From CAWKEY01 sp963848675 (GTDB taxonomy: Bacteria > Pseudomonadota > Gammaproteobacteria > Methylococcales > Methylomonadaceae): a DNA stretch of 64,000 bases. The translations under genes and the position numbers were made by a program. Shown in pieces: positions 9,949-19,812 of this stretch. The notes below the pieces were generated by a model. It saw only the letters and a list, made by a program, of their open reading frames with translations, had not been told where the DNA came from and did not search any database. The stretch lies in assembly GCA_963848675.1 (NCBI GenBank), contig CAWKEY010000030.1:124001-188000 (forward strand), given 5' to 3'. Position 1 is the first letter of the stretch. Every line of letters starts with the position of its first letter.

Positions 9949-11138
9949 TGACTCGCGAAATATCTTTTATAAATGGCTTGAGGGCGCTGGCAGCATTTTG
10001 GGTGCTGACTGCGCAGTGTATGATTTGGGGAGGGTGGCATGGCTTGCCGATTCCAAACCCAAAAATAGCCGTTGATCTTTTCATGATCATTTCCGGTTAT
10101 CTGATGGCCTTAAACGCGAATATCCGCGAAGCTCATGAGCCGCTCGTCAGGCCTCTAACATGGGTTTTGTTTTGGATGCGGCGTTTCTTTCGTTTGGCTC
10201 CCGCTTATTACCTTGCTTTGTTATTGGTAATATGTTTATCGGACTATTTTTTGAATGGGTACTCAATTTGGAGAGATATTAATCCAGAACGTTGGAAACA
10301 CGATACTGTTTATGATCCAAAAAATATTCATTTAACTGCCGAAAACATTTTTCTGCATATTTCCTTTGTTTTTGGCCTCCTGCCTAAATATTCATTTTCC
10401 ACCTTTCTCCCGGATTGGAGCTTGAGTCTGGTAATGCAATTTTATCTGGCATTTCCATTTATTTATTTGGGTATGCGTAGATACGGTTGCCTTAAAGTTA
10501 GTTTAACTCTGGCGGTTGCTTCAATAATAGTTGTTTACGTTATAAATAAAATTGCATGGTTGCAAGGGATAGGGCTCTTGTATACAGAGCCATCATTATT
10601 GTTTATAAAGCTCCCCTATTTTTTGATAGGAATAGTTTTATTTGAGATTGGTTTTAATTCTATATTTTCTGCTCGCATCAAAAAAGCTTGTGTTGCGGTG
10701 GTGCTTCTACTGTCACTTTATCAAATGAAATATTATGGTAGAGATGTTTTAGTTTTATTGTCGATAGTTATAACTATATTGGCGGTTCAAAACGAAAATA
10801 TAAAATGGCGACCAGTAGCGCTATTACGCAGGCTTTTAGGTAGTAAAATAGCGCATCTAGGATCAGATGCATCCTATTCCGTATATCTTTTTCATGGGTT
10901 TTTTATTTCTTTAAGTGGATTAATAATAGCGCGTTGTCCTTTTTTACAAGAATTAAATCCTGCGCATCGAGTTGGTCTCGTATGGTTGTTTGTTTCGCTA
11001 TGCAGCTATTTGATTGCAATCTTGATTTTCCATGGTATTGAGCAACCGGGTATAACTTTTGGAAAAAAGCTTGTTAATAGGTTACGCACAAATAGAACTA
11101 ACACTAAAGCACTTACCATAATTAAACAAGGCGGCTCT
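9948..11138 (+). CDS. Acyltransferase family 3 (OafA/YrhL-like), in-frame fused to flippase; catalytic His replaced by Gln
   Basis: Multi-pass inner-membrane acyltransferase that would add acetyl groups to the polysaccharide. It begins MTREISFINGLRALAAFWVL (GTG start at 9948, GGAG upstream), then the FMIISGYLM and FWMRRFFRLAPAYY motifs, and ends near KLVNRLRTN. The family normally has an R-X10-H motif in the first helix; here Arg12 is followed by Gln at position 23 (CAG, 10014-10016), so the catalytic His appears lost. There is no stop codon after the domain: the frame runs straight into the flippase at about 11139. The boundary given is therefore a domain boundary, not a stop. Part of the region is notably AT-rich compared with the flanking genes. 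Confidence 0.8.
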
Positions 11139-12576
11139 CTGAAATCAAGGTCAATTCAGGCAGCCATTTGGAGCGGTGCCGATGTTTTTATGCGTCAGGG
11201 TATGCAGTTTGTTGTTGGCGTTACCTTGGCCAGGCTGTTGAGTCCTGAGGAATTCGGCACCATTGCGTTGCTTTATCTTTTCACCGGCATTGCCAGCGTA
11301 TTTATCGATGGTGGTTTTTCCTCGGCTTTAGTGAAACATCAAACCGCTTCCGCTATCGACGAATCGACTGTCTTCTGGATCAATCTAGGCATGGGGGCTA
11401 TGGCTGCATTGGCACTTTGGCTATCTGCTCCTTGGATCGCCAACTTATTCGGTTATCCGGTTCTTATCCCTTTGACCACTATTCTGGCCATCAGTTTGTT
11501 TCTGAACGCCTTGGGTAGTATCCATTTGGTATTGTTCAATAAACGCCTGGATTTTAAGAAGCCCATGATGATCAGTGGCGTTTCCTCTGCAATTTCCGGT
11601 GCGGTCGCCATCGTGTTGGCGATTAAAGGCTTTGGGGTATGGGCATTGGCTTGGCAGAGCGGTTGCTGCCAGTTTTTTTTCGACCCTCTTGTTATGGATA
11701 TTCAGTCCATGGCGACCTATATTTGGTTTTAGTCGCAACTCAGTGCGTAAATTATTCGGATTCGGTAGTTATCTAATGTTTTCAGCTTTATTGGATATTG
11801 CCTACAACCGAATTTACTCAGTGTTGATCGGCAAGTTTTTTGGCATAAGTGAGTTGGCTTTCTATAACAGGGCTGATAATACAAAACAAATTCCGGCAGA
11901 CGTGCTTTCCATCAGCTTAAACAAAGTGGCTTTTCCGGTATTTTCTGCGGCTGCCAATGATAAAGACAGGCTGCTAAGGGGCACTCGCTTGGCGGTAAGA
12001 GGCATTATGTTGATCAATTTACCGGTAATGCTGGGTTTATTGGCTACGGCAGACAATGTTATTGATGTTTTGTTTGGTGAAAAATGGTTACCTGCAGCTG
12101 CGTTTCTTAAAGTGTTATGTATTGCCGGTATATTCTGGCCACTACATGTTGTTAATTTGAGCATTCTTAAGGCGCTAGGTCATTCGGGTTTGTTTTTTCG
12201 GCTAGAAGTAATTAAAAAAATTATCGGTTGTACTTTCTTATTGGTGGGTGTGTTTTATGGTGTTCTTGGTATTGCCTGGAGTCAGGCTGCCTTTGGTTTT
12301 GTAGCTTTTTTAATAAATGCCTATTACACGAATAAATATCTTAAATATGGGCCTTTTAAACAGATTGCAGATTTTGGGTTAACATTAATTTTGTCTGTTT
12401 TAATGGCTGTGTCCGTGCACTTAATTGGTATTAATGTAAATCTTGAAACTTATCAGACATTATTTTTGCAGGTTATGAGCGGCGCAATCTTATTTTTGTT
12501 TATGGCCACGATAATCCGTCTGCAAGCGGTCAGAGAAACTTTACAGTTGTTGCGCCATAAAGAATCAGTTGTCTAG
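11139..12576 (+). pseudogene. Wzx-type polysaccharide flippase (RfbX/MviN-like), one +1 frameshift
   Basis: Multi-pass lipid-linked oligosaccharide flippase. The N part (SIQAAIWSGADVFMRQGMQFVVGVTLARLLSPEEFG) is in the acyltransferase frame; the remainder (LYLWIFSPWRP-type segment, then RKLFGFGSYLMFSALLDIAYNRIYSVLIGKFFG to the end at 12576) is in the next frame. The switch lies between about 11655 and 11675, where CAG AGC GGT TGC should read CAG AGC GTT GCT GCC; one extra G explains it. No ATG marks the start: a CTG at 11139-11141 lies 7 bases after AAGGCGG, so either a CTG start or a true fusion to the acyltransferase is possible. As written, translation ends at 11732. Confidence 0.8.
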
Positions 12577-12588
12577 TCAAGGGGAAGA

Positions 12589-13578
12589 ATGAATATTAAT
12601 AACAACTTTCAATTAAATACAGTAAATTTACATTCGGCGCTACCTACTGTCAGTGTCTTGATGATTGCCTATAATCAGGGCAAATATATTGCCGAAGCGA
12701 TTCAGGGTGTTATGGCGCAACGGGGCCAATTTAAACTTCGTTTGATAATCGGTGAAGATTATGGTAACGATGCAACAAGACAGATATGTGAAGGATATGC
12801 CCGAAAGTACCCCGATAAAATTCTTCTGTTGCCATCGGACAGAAATTATGGAATTCAACGTAATTTTATTCGCGTTCTGCAAGCTTGTTTTGATTCAGAT
12901 TATTTGGCAATTTGCGAAGGCGATGAATGGAATGGAGCCGATCCCGATAAAATCGACAGCCAGTTAGAATTTCTTCAAGGAAATAAAGAATATGTTGCAC
13001 ATTCGCATAATGTGATTAAAAAGAATCTTATTACTGGCGAAGATTCGCCTTTTGGGAAAGAGGAGTCTTGCGAACTTGATTTCGATGAGCTTTTTTGCGG
13101 TTGGCCTTTTCATGCAGTGAGCTTAGTTGTTAAAACAGACGTGCTAAAAAATATACCGCTTGATCGGCTACCCTATTTTATTTCTGCCGATAGATTTTTA
13201 AATCGGTGGATTGCGTGCCATGGTCGGCTATTTTATGACGGGGAAAAGTATATGGCGGTTTATCATCGCCATGACAGTGGAGCCTCTCAAAACAGTAACC
13301 GGCTGGTTCTTAGGTATCAAGAGCGCGACATGCTTAATTTCTTTGATGACTACGTTTCAAAAGAAAATTGGGAATCCTTAATTAAATCAAAAAAGAATGC
13401 GTTGCAAGACATAGCTTATTTTTCAGCTCTGGAGAACGAAGATATGAAAAATAGATTTAAAGTTCTTGCCCAATACATTTTTATTACTCGGCTATCTAAA
13501 TTGAGCAACGTGTACTATGTGCTATTAATAATGCTTGGGCACAGATTCTATCGTTTTCATCAATTGTTGAAAAATTAG
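12589..13578 (+). CDS. Family 2 glycosyltransferase
   Basis: Cytoplasmic GT-A fold transferase. The N-terminal half has the nucleotide-sugar fold: VSVLMIAYNQGKYIAEAIQGVMAQ, IIGEDYGNDATRQICEGYA, and a DXD-like CEGDEWNG motif. The C-terminal half (to residue 329) has no recognised domain and is AT-rich. Intact; ATG 12589 preceded by GGGGAAGA. It starts 12 bases after the flippase end, so it is probably in the same transcript. The donor sugar is unknown. 13579-13671 is a short AT-rich gap. Confidence 0.85.
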   Translation: MNINNNFQLNTVNLHSALPTVSVLMIAYNQGKYIAEAIQGVMAQRGQFKLRLIIGEDYGNDATRQICEGYARKYPDKILLLPSDRNYGIQRNFIRVLQACFDSDYLAICEGDEWNGADPDKIDSQLEFLQGNKEYVAHSHNVIKKNLITGEDSPFGKEESCELDFDELFCGWPFHAVSLVVKTDVLKNIPLDRLPYFISADRFLNRWIACHGRLFYDGEKYMAVYHRHDSGASQNSNRLVLRYQERDMLNFFDDYVSKENWESLIKSKKNALQDIAYFSALENEDMKNRFKVLAQYIFITRLSKLSNVYYVLLIMLGHRFYRFHQLLKN

Positions 13579-13671
13579 AATTATATATTAACGATTGGTC
13601 CGTTATTATGTTAGCTAGTTGCTGTGAATAACGGTGTTATATTTTTATTTGTTTTGAAAGAAATACATTAA

Positions 13672-14647
13672 ATGCAGAAGGATGTTTTTATGAAACCTGC
13701 AGTTCGCATATCCGCAGTGATCATCAATTACAAGACGCCGGAGCTGACTTTAGCTGCAGTACGGTCGCTTTTTGGTGAATTGGACCCAAAGCAAGACCGA
13801 ATCTTTGTCGTCGATAATTGTTCCAATGACGGATCTCTGGAAGAGCTCCAGAGGTCGGTGGCTTCTGAAAGTTGGCCGGGACGTATCGAAATTTTGGCTT
13901 CCGATTACAACGGTGGTTTTTCTTATGGCAACAATTTCGCTATGAACAACGTAAACGCCGAGGCTTATTTGTTATTAAATAGCGATGCCGAAGTTGTTCC
14001 GGGTGCCATTTCGTTAATGTGGGTGACCTTGCATGGTGATGCAAAACGAGGACTGGTCGTACCTTTAGTGCTGGGTGAGATGGTTCGGAGCAAGTGAGTT
14101 GCTTTGTCGATCGTACGCCATGGAATGAATTTTTGGCTACGGCGAAAACCGGAGCACTGACAAAGTTATTCGGTTGTTTTGGCGTTCATGAAGTAGCCAT
14201 GCAACCCGGAGGGGGGCGCGGCAGGTGGATTGGCTCAGTTTCGTGTGTGTGCTGATACGCGGCGCTGCCTATCAAGACATCGGCCCTATGGATGACGGCT
14301 ATTTCATGTATCGTGAAGACAATGATTATTGTCGACGCACCCGGGCCAAGGGTTGGCAGGTATATTATTTGCCACAGGCAAAAGTGATTCATTTGAATAA
14401 AGGCTGGTCGGCGAAACAGCTTGCCCGTCAGCCGGCTTTTTACTATGAATCCAGAACCCGCTATTTCCAAAAGTACTATGGATTCGCCGGCTTTGTCTTT
14501 GCCAATCTGGTATGGACTGTAGGCCGCCTGATTCATCTGCCAAGAGAAATATTGCAACACAGGCCCCCTTCAGTAGCAGTAAGCGCCTGGCGGGATATCT
14601 GGACATTCCGTACCGGAACCAAGCCGATTAACCGCGAAATTCAATAA
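13672..14647 (+). pseudogene. Family 2 glycosyltransferase (rhamnosyltransferase-like), two frameshifts
   Basis: The first frame (13672-14097) carries ISAVIINYKTPELTLAAVRSL, VVDNCSNDGSLEEL and the DXD region LLLNSDAEVVPGA, then stops. The middle (14097-14200) continues in another frame as SCFVDRTPWNEFLATAKTG, and the last part (from about 14200) in a third frame as QVDWLSFVCVLIRGAAYQDIG, DDGYFMYREDNDYCRR and on to the stop at 14647. One base lost near 14080 and one base gained in the G-rich run near 14210-14217 would restore a single frame of about 320 residues. ATG 13690 is an alternative start. As it stands the acceptor-side domain is not translated. Confidence 0.85.
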
Positions 14648-14670
14648 AACTTATCAATACTAGACATTCA

Positions 14671-15702
14671 ATGAATAACAATACGTCAAAAAGACCCAAT
14701 AAGCGAGCTGCCGGTATACAGCAAGATGTTATTCGCTCTGGCGTCGGCGTGGTGGTGATCGGCCGCAACGAGGGCGCACGATTGCCAAGAACTTTGTCGG
14801 CGGCAATATCCTCCGGGTCGTCCTTGATTTATGTCGATTCGCGCTCAAAGGATAATAGTGTTGAGCTGGCGCGCAGTCTTGGTGCTAAGGTCATCGTGCT
14901 ATCGGACGACAAGCCTATTAATGCCTCGCGTGCACGTAATGAAGGTGCCAATGTTTTATTGTCGCGTTTTCCAAACTTGCGTTATTTGCAGTTTCTCGAT
15001 GGCGATACGGAATTGGATGCGGGATGGTTGGCAGCGGCAATCTGGCATTTAGACGAACATCCCGAGGTGGGTTTCGTCTGTGGTCAATTGCGCGAGAAAG
15101 ACCGCGATGAAAATATCTACCGGCGTCTGTGCGATATGGAGTGGCGCTGGGGGGCGACAGACAACGCCGAGCCTTGCCGTCTGGGCGGGATGGGGCTGAT
15201 GCGAGTCAGCGCATTCGTCAAAGTGGGTGGATACGACGAAACCCTGATCGCCGGAGCTGATCCCGAACTATACGGTCGCCTGGTCAAGGATGGCTGGAAA
15301 CTACATGTGCTCGACACGATGATGGGGCTGCATGATTCCGGCATGGTGTCGTTTAAACAATGGTGGACTCGCTGCTGCAAGGCAGGCCACGGGTTTGCAA
15401 ATGGTTATGCGAATGGCGCTTGGCGAAAAGATGTGCGGAGTGCCATTTTTTGGGCTGGGCTATTACCTGCGATGATGATTCTGACCTTGTGGTTGCCGCG
15501 AGGCGGCTATGTTTCGGCGCTGGTTTTATCGCTGTATCTGCTAAATACTTTGCGTATCTGGCTTGGCCCGGCGAAACGCGAGTTTTCCAGTTGCGACCGG
15601 TGGTTATACGCGAATTCCCTGATGTTCATGAAGTTTGCGCAATTGTTCGGGATTATGACGTTTTATTTTCGAAAACAACTAGCGCCCATCCAATACAAAT
15701 GA
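14671..15702 (+). CDS. Family 2 glycosyltransferase with C-terminal membrane segments
   Basis: Intact 343-residue transferase: GVVVIGRNEGARLPRTLSAA, the VDSRSKDNSVELA strand, the DXD motif FLDGDTELDAGWL, and the acceptor-side ED-like region GGYDETLIAGADPELYGRL. Two to three hydrophobic segments follow (AIFWAGLLPAMMILTLWL, YVSALVLSLYLLNTL), so it is probably anchored to the inner membrane. Its TGA overlaps the ATG of the next gene (ATGA at 15699-15702), which argues for translational coupling. The substrate is not known. Confidence 0.9.
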   Translation: MNNNTSKRPNKRAAGIQQDVIRSGVGVVVIGRNEGARLPRTLSAAISSGSSLIYVDSRSKDNSVELARSLGAKVIVLSDDKPINASRARNEGANVLLSRFPNLRYLQFLDGDTELDAGWLAAAIWHLDEHPEVGFVCGQLREKDRDENIYRRLCDMEWRWGATDNAEPCRLGGMGLMRVSAFVKVGGYDETLIAGADPELYGRLVKDGWKLHVLDTMMGLHDSGMVSFKQWWTRCCKAGHGFANGYANGAWRKDVRSAIFWAGLLPAMMILTLWLPRGGYVSALVLSLYLLNTLRIWLGPAKREFSSCDRWLYANSLMFMKFAQLFGIMTFYFRKQLAPIQYK

Positions 15703-16226
15703 GTTTTTTCACTATGTCAACTGAATGGCAAGCAGATTTGGCCGGATACCCAAAACGACCCTGGCTTAAGGAACAATCGATTTGGGCGATTGCCGTGCAC
15801 CGGTTTGGACGCTATGTCGATCGGATGCCGGATAACGTTTATCGGAAAGTAGCGGATCGTTGTTACTGGCTGGCATTTCGTTTTGTTGAAACGCTAACCG
15901 GTATCAGTCTGCCGAAAGAAGCCGAGATCGGGCCGGGGCTTAGAATTTATCATTTTGGAAATATTTTTATTCACCCGGATGCAAAAATTGGCGCACGTTG
16001 CGTCTTGCGCCAAGGGGTGACCGTAGGCAATCGTATTGCCAACGGGCCGGTCCCGGTTATAGGGAACGGGGTTGAACTGGGTGCATACGCCCAAGTCCTT
16101 GGGGATGTCACGATTGGTGACGGTGCCAAGATCGGTGCGATGAGTGTGGTATTGGAGAACGTACCCCCAAACGCAACCGCTGTGGGCGTTCCAGCTCGGA
16201 TTATTGTTATGCAAAATTACACCTGA
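15699..16226 (+). CDS. Serine-acetyltransferase-like hexapeptide acyltransferase
   Basis: CysE-related O-acetyltransferase of the kind found in EPS clusters. It has an alpha-helical N part (WAIAVHRFGRYVDRMPDNVYRKV) and a left-handed beta-helix (GPGLRIYHFGNIFIHPDAKIGARCVLRQGVTVGN to VLGDVTIGDGAKIGAMSVVLENVPPNATAVGVPARI). The His in the YHFGNIFIHP loop corresponds to the catalytic His region of the family. The start is ATG 15699, overlapping the previous stop, or ATG 15714 (MSTEWQADL). It would acetylate a hydroxyl of the repeat unit (inference). Confidence 0.85.
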   Translation: MSFFTMSTEWQADLAGYPKRPWLKEQSIWAIAVHRFGRYVDRMPDNVYRKVADRCYWLAFRFVETLTGISLPKEAEIGPGLRIYHFGNIFIHPDAKIGARCVLRQGVTVGNRIANGPVPVIGNGVELGAYAQVLGDVTIGDGAKIGAMSVVLENVPPNATAVGVPARIIVMQNYT

Positions 16227-16267
16227 CTTCTTTACAGGCTTTTTCACTAATTAGTTCAAGGAATGTT

Positions 16268-17005
16268 ATGAAGATAGTGGACTTTTTTGACAGGATTTAC
16301 GTAATAAATCTTCCCTACAGAAAGGACCGGTTAAACTCGGTCACCAAAGAGCTTGGGCGGGCAGGAATAAGCTTTTGTCCCGGCAAGGTAGAGGTTTTTT
16401 CCGCTATAAGACCAGAAGAGCCAGCAGGATTTCCGGATATTGGTTGGAGGGGGTGTTTCCTCAGTCATCTCGGTGTGATTAAACAAGCCAAAAAGGATAA
16501 GCTGAATAACGTCTTGATAATGGAGGATGATCTGTTGATATCGAGGCGATTTATTAAAAGCCAGCATAAACTTTTAGAGCAGTTGAGTACCGAAGAGTGG
16601 GGGTTTGTTTATTTCGGTCATGTGGTTGCGACTCCGCGCAGTCGATCTGTAGAGTTGATCAATTATTCCGACACATTGATTACGACCCATTGCTATGGCG
16701 TAAACGCTAGTGTGTTTGACCGGCTGATTGACTACCTCGAGGACTACGCGTCGCAAGTCGCTCAGCAGAGGCCAGAGGTTGACATAGGTGTTGACAGCGT
16801 AATATCGCTGTTTCGGAAACAGAACAAGGATATCGTTACATTGATTGCTTCCCCATCTATATGCGTCCAGAGCGACTCGACCTCTGATCTTGCAGGCCAT
16901 GGGCCCAAAGCCACTGGCATTCGAGCTTTGGTGCAAAGCATTCCAATGGGTAAATCTATTTTAAATAAATTACGTGTCGTAAAGAGATGGATGGTTGATG
17001 TTTAA
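16268..17005 (+). CDS. Family 25 glycosyltransferase (LPS/EPS type)
   Basis: Intact 245-residue protein with GT25 hallmarks: DRIYVINLPYRKDRLNSVTKELGRAGI at the N terminus, IGWRGCFLSHLGVIKQAK, the metal-binding-type VLIMEDDLLISRRF motif and the later VDSVISLF region. Start ATG 16268 with AAGGAATGTT upstream. It stands 41 bases after the acetyltransferase. The sugar donor is not deducible. 17006-17142 contains no recognisable gene. Confidence 0.88.
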   Translation: MKIVDFFDRIYVINLPYRKDRLNSVTKELGRAGISFCPGKVEVFSAIRPEEPAGFPDIGWRGCFLSHLGVIKQAKKDKLNNVLIMEDDLLISRRFIKSQHKLLEQLSTEEWGFVYFGHVVATPRSRSVELINYSDTLITTHCYGVNASVFDRLIDYLEDYASQVAQQRPEVDIGVDSVISLFRKQNKDIVTLIASPSICVQSDSTSDLAGHGPKATGIRALVQSIPMGKSILNKLRVVKRWMVDV

Positions 17006-17142
17006 CCTCAGCGAAACGCTAATTAGTCAAAAATTTGATCAATCACCAACATCACTTTACATCAAACAATCGCTGCAGGGATTTCCTCAGTCATTAAGAC
17101 ATTGCAGAAATTACGATAATTCTGAAAGCTAAAAGTTGACCC

Positions 17143-18363
17143 ATGACCACTTCCCTAAATATCGGCTACTTCATCAACCAATATCCGGCTGTCAGCCACT
17201 CCTTCATTCGCCGCGAGATTCTGGCGCTGGAAAGTCTCGGCTGGCGGGTAAGCCGTTTTGCCATTCGCCCGGCGCGTGGCGTCTTTTTGGATGCGGCAGA
17301 TCAGGCGGAAGCCGAAATAACGAAATTTATCGTCAAAACCTCGGCTACCAGAATTCATCGCGATCATTGCCAGGCAGTTGTCAGGCAATGCCGTGCGCTT
17401 CTTCCGGACTTTGGTTTTTGCGTTTCGCTTTAATGTTCGCTATCTGGCAACCTTGAAAACATCCGGATTGGTTTTGTTGAGACCAGCGTGTTGTCGATTG
17501 GGCAAGCGAGCCGGGTATCGGGCTATCCATGCGCATTTCGGCACCAATTCGACGACTGTTACCCTGTTCGCCAAGTGCTTGTGGGGCCCGGAATGCAGTA
17601 TTATGGTGGAGGGTCCGGAGGAATTTGATAAGCCGGAAGCACTCGGTTTGCGCGAAAAAATCAAACAGGACCGTTTCGTGGGGCGGTTCGTCTTATTGTC
17701 GCTCGCAAGTGAGTCGTTGGCGGATGTTTGTGATTGGCAGAAGATAGATTGTGCATTGCGGATTGGATTAGTTGTTTTTGCATCACCCGCGCCACCCGAC
17801 TCCAGTAGAAGCCAGAATGGTTTACGTCGGGCGACTGAGCGAAGAAAGGGTAGTTGATGATGTTGCAAGCGACGGCTCGTCGGGCCGCGAAGGTGTGCCT
17901 GAAGCTCGTATTGGTGGGCGTGGACCTATGGCGATGTAAAAGACCGTTAATGTCAAGCATGAGCCGCCTGCAATGTTAAGATGACCGGGTCATTGGGTGG
18001 CGAGCAAGTGGTCAACTGATTTCGAATGCGAGCATTGGTATTACCGAGCTTTGCTGAAGGTTTTCCGGTGGTATTATGGAAGCGATCGCCTTGCGTCGTC
18101 CGGTCATTAGTACTTAAGTTGCCGGTATTCCGGAGCTGGTGGACAACGGCGAGAGCGGCTGGCTGGTGTCGGCCGGTTCGTCGATGATTTGGTCGAGTGC
18201 CATGGGCGAGGCTTTGCGCGCGTCCCCCGATGTTCTAGCTGAAATGGGTCGGCGAGGTCGACAACGTGTTCTGGAACGTCATTCCGTTGTCAAGGAAGTC
18301 GAAAAATTGAGCGAATTGTTTTCTGAGGTATTGCATCTGCCTTCAGTGTCAACGAACTCTTAA
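17143..18363 (+). pseudogene. Heavily decayed family 4 (group 1) glycosyltransferase
   Basis: Fragments of a GT-B glycosyltransferase in several frames. 17143-17433 has IGYFINQYPAVSHSFIRREILALESLGW; 17378-17860 has RAIHAHFGTNSTTVTLFAKCL; a third frame near 17800 reads VEARMVYVGRLSEER; near 18040 LPSFAEGFPVV is followed in other frames by RRPVIST, an in-frame TAA, then AGIPELVDNGESGWLV to the stop at 18363. Parts of the donor-binding domain between about 17870 and 18030 cannot be aligned in any frame. With several indels, a stop and lost segments it is a clear pseudogene, the strongest sign that decay here is biological. Confidence 0.88.
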
Positions 18364-18453
18364 CCCAGTCAGGGGCCGTCGCCAGTTGCTATCTATAGTA
18401 AGTTGGCAAATTTTTTATTTTATCGAGTGTGTTTTGAATTTTCTGGAGAGAGC

Positions 18454-19644
18454 ATGACTTTAATTTTGTATGTGTTAGCCGGCTTTTTAGGCGTTTATGT
18501 TTGTTTGTTGATGTGGGTGGTCATTGTCGAGTTCTTTGGCTGCACTATCATTTCGCGACCGTCAGCAACATTCCTCAGATTCCATAGTCATGCCTGAAAC
18601 GGTAGTTCTGGTGCCGGCCCACAACGAAGAAGGAGAAATCGGAAAGACTCTACAAATATTGTTGGAGGACTTACCGGAAAAGACCCGGATATTGTGTGTC
18701 GCGCATAATTGTACAGATTCGACCGCTAGTGTAGCCAGGAGACTGGGAGCAGAAGTGATCGAGGTGAACGATAGCGCGACTGGCGGCAAACCGGATGCAT
18801 TGAAGGCGGGATTACGCTTCCTGGACGCTAATCCGCCCGAGGTTGTTGTGGTTATTGATGCCGACTGTTCGGTAGTTAAGGGCGCCATACCCTTGCTAGC
18901 TACCAAAGTAAAACAACTCGGTCATCCGGTTATGGGAGCGTATTTCTTTGCGGCTCAGGCCGATGGGCATAAAGCCGGCGGTATTTCATCATTGGCTTTG
19001 ATGCTGAAAAACTTTATTCGGCCATTGGGTTTGCACTGGCTCGGATTGCCCTGTTTATTGAACGGCAGCGGTTCGGCTTATCCTTTCGAAGCGATTCGGC
19101 AAGCGCCGCATGGCGAGGGTTCTATTGCCGAAGACTACCAGCTTACCTTGGATTTACTCGATATGGGCTATGTCACGACTTTCGAACCTGCAGCACGGAT
19201 AGATGGGCGGCTACCCAAAAAGGACGCCACGGCTCAAAAGCAAAGGCGTCGCTGGGAGCATGGGCATCTTTACTTGTCGTTCAATACGGCGCCACGGGTG
19301 CTATCGCAAGGCTTGTTGCGGTTGCAACTCAGTCGCCTGGTACTAGGATTGGATTTATTGGCGCCGCCGTTGGCCTATCTCGGTTTGTTGATTGTGATAG
19401 CGGGTCTGGCCAATATCATCTCGATTATGTTTGCAGATTTCATTCCTTACCTCTTTATGCCTTAAGGATCACATTCGGGTTATTGCTACTGTCTTTGATA
19501 GCTTCGAGCATCAAGTTTGCCGGCATCGAAAGAACGCGTTCAGCACTTATGGCGATACCCGGTTATCTGCTTTGGAAACTACCTATTTATCTGGGTTTTT
19601 TCAGCCAGCGAGAAACACGATGGATTAAAACTGAACGAGATTGA
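18454..19644 (+). pseudogene. Membrane-bound family 2 glycosyltransferase (IcaA/cellulose-synthase-like), frameshifts at both ends
   Basis: The start ATG 18454 (MTLILYVLAGFLGVYVCLLMWV; TGGAGAG upstream) gives an N-terminal membrane helix that goes out of frame near 18530. The catalytic part lies in the next frame: ETVVLVPAHNEEGEIGKTL, VVVVIDADCS (DXD), LLNGSGSAYPF, SIAEDYQLTLDLLDMGY (ED motif) and the QKQRRRWEHGH motif (QRRRW). That frame stops at 19465 after IPYLFMP. Near 19438 the frame changes again, and SLPLYALRITFGLLLLSLIAS through RETRWIKTERD completes the C-terminal helices with a stop at 19642-19644. All catalytic motifs are in one frame, so partial function is conceivable but unlikely. 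Confidence 0.8.
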
Positions 19645-19812
19645 AATCAGTCCTCGAATTTGAAGCATTTTAATCGGTGTTTGGTTTAAAGATTACGGAG
19701 CGCCGAAGTGGGGAGCCAACACTTTTTATAGCTTGCGTTGGATGAAGCTGTTTTTTGTGACGGTCCCCCTGAACTTAACTTTTAATAACATTAATACATA
19801 GGGAGATTTTAA

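Noticed and set aside
15360..15698. Upstream extension of the serine-acetyltransferase-like gene
   Set aside because: The extension lies entirely inside the preceding glycosyltransferase in another frame; the ATGA overlap at 15699 gives a natural start.
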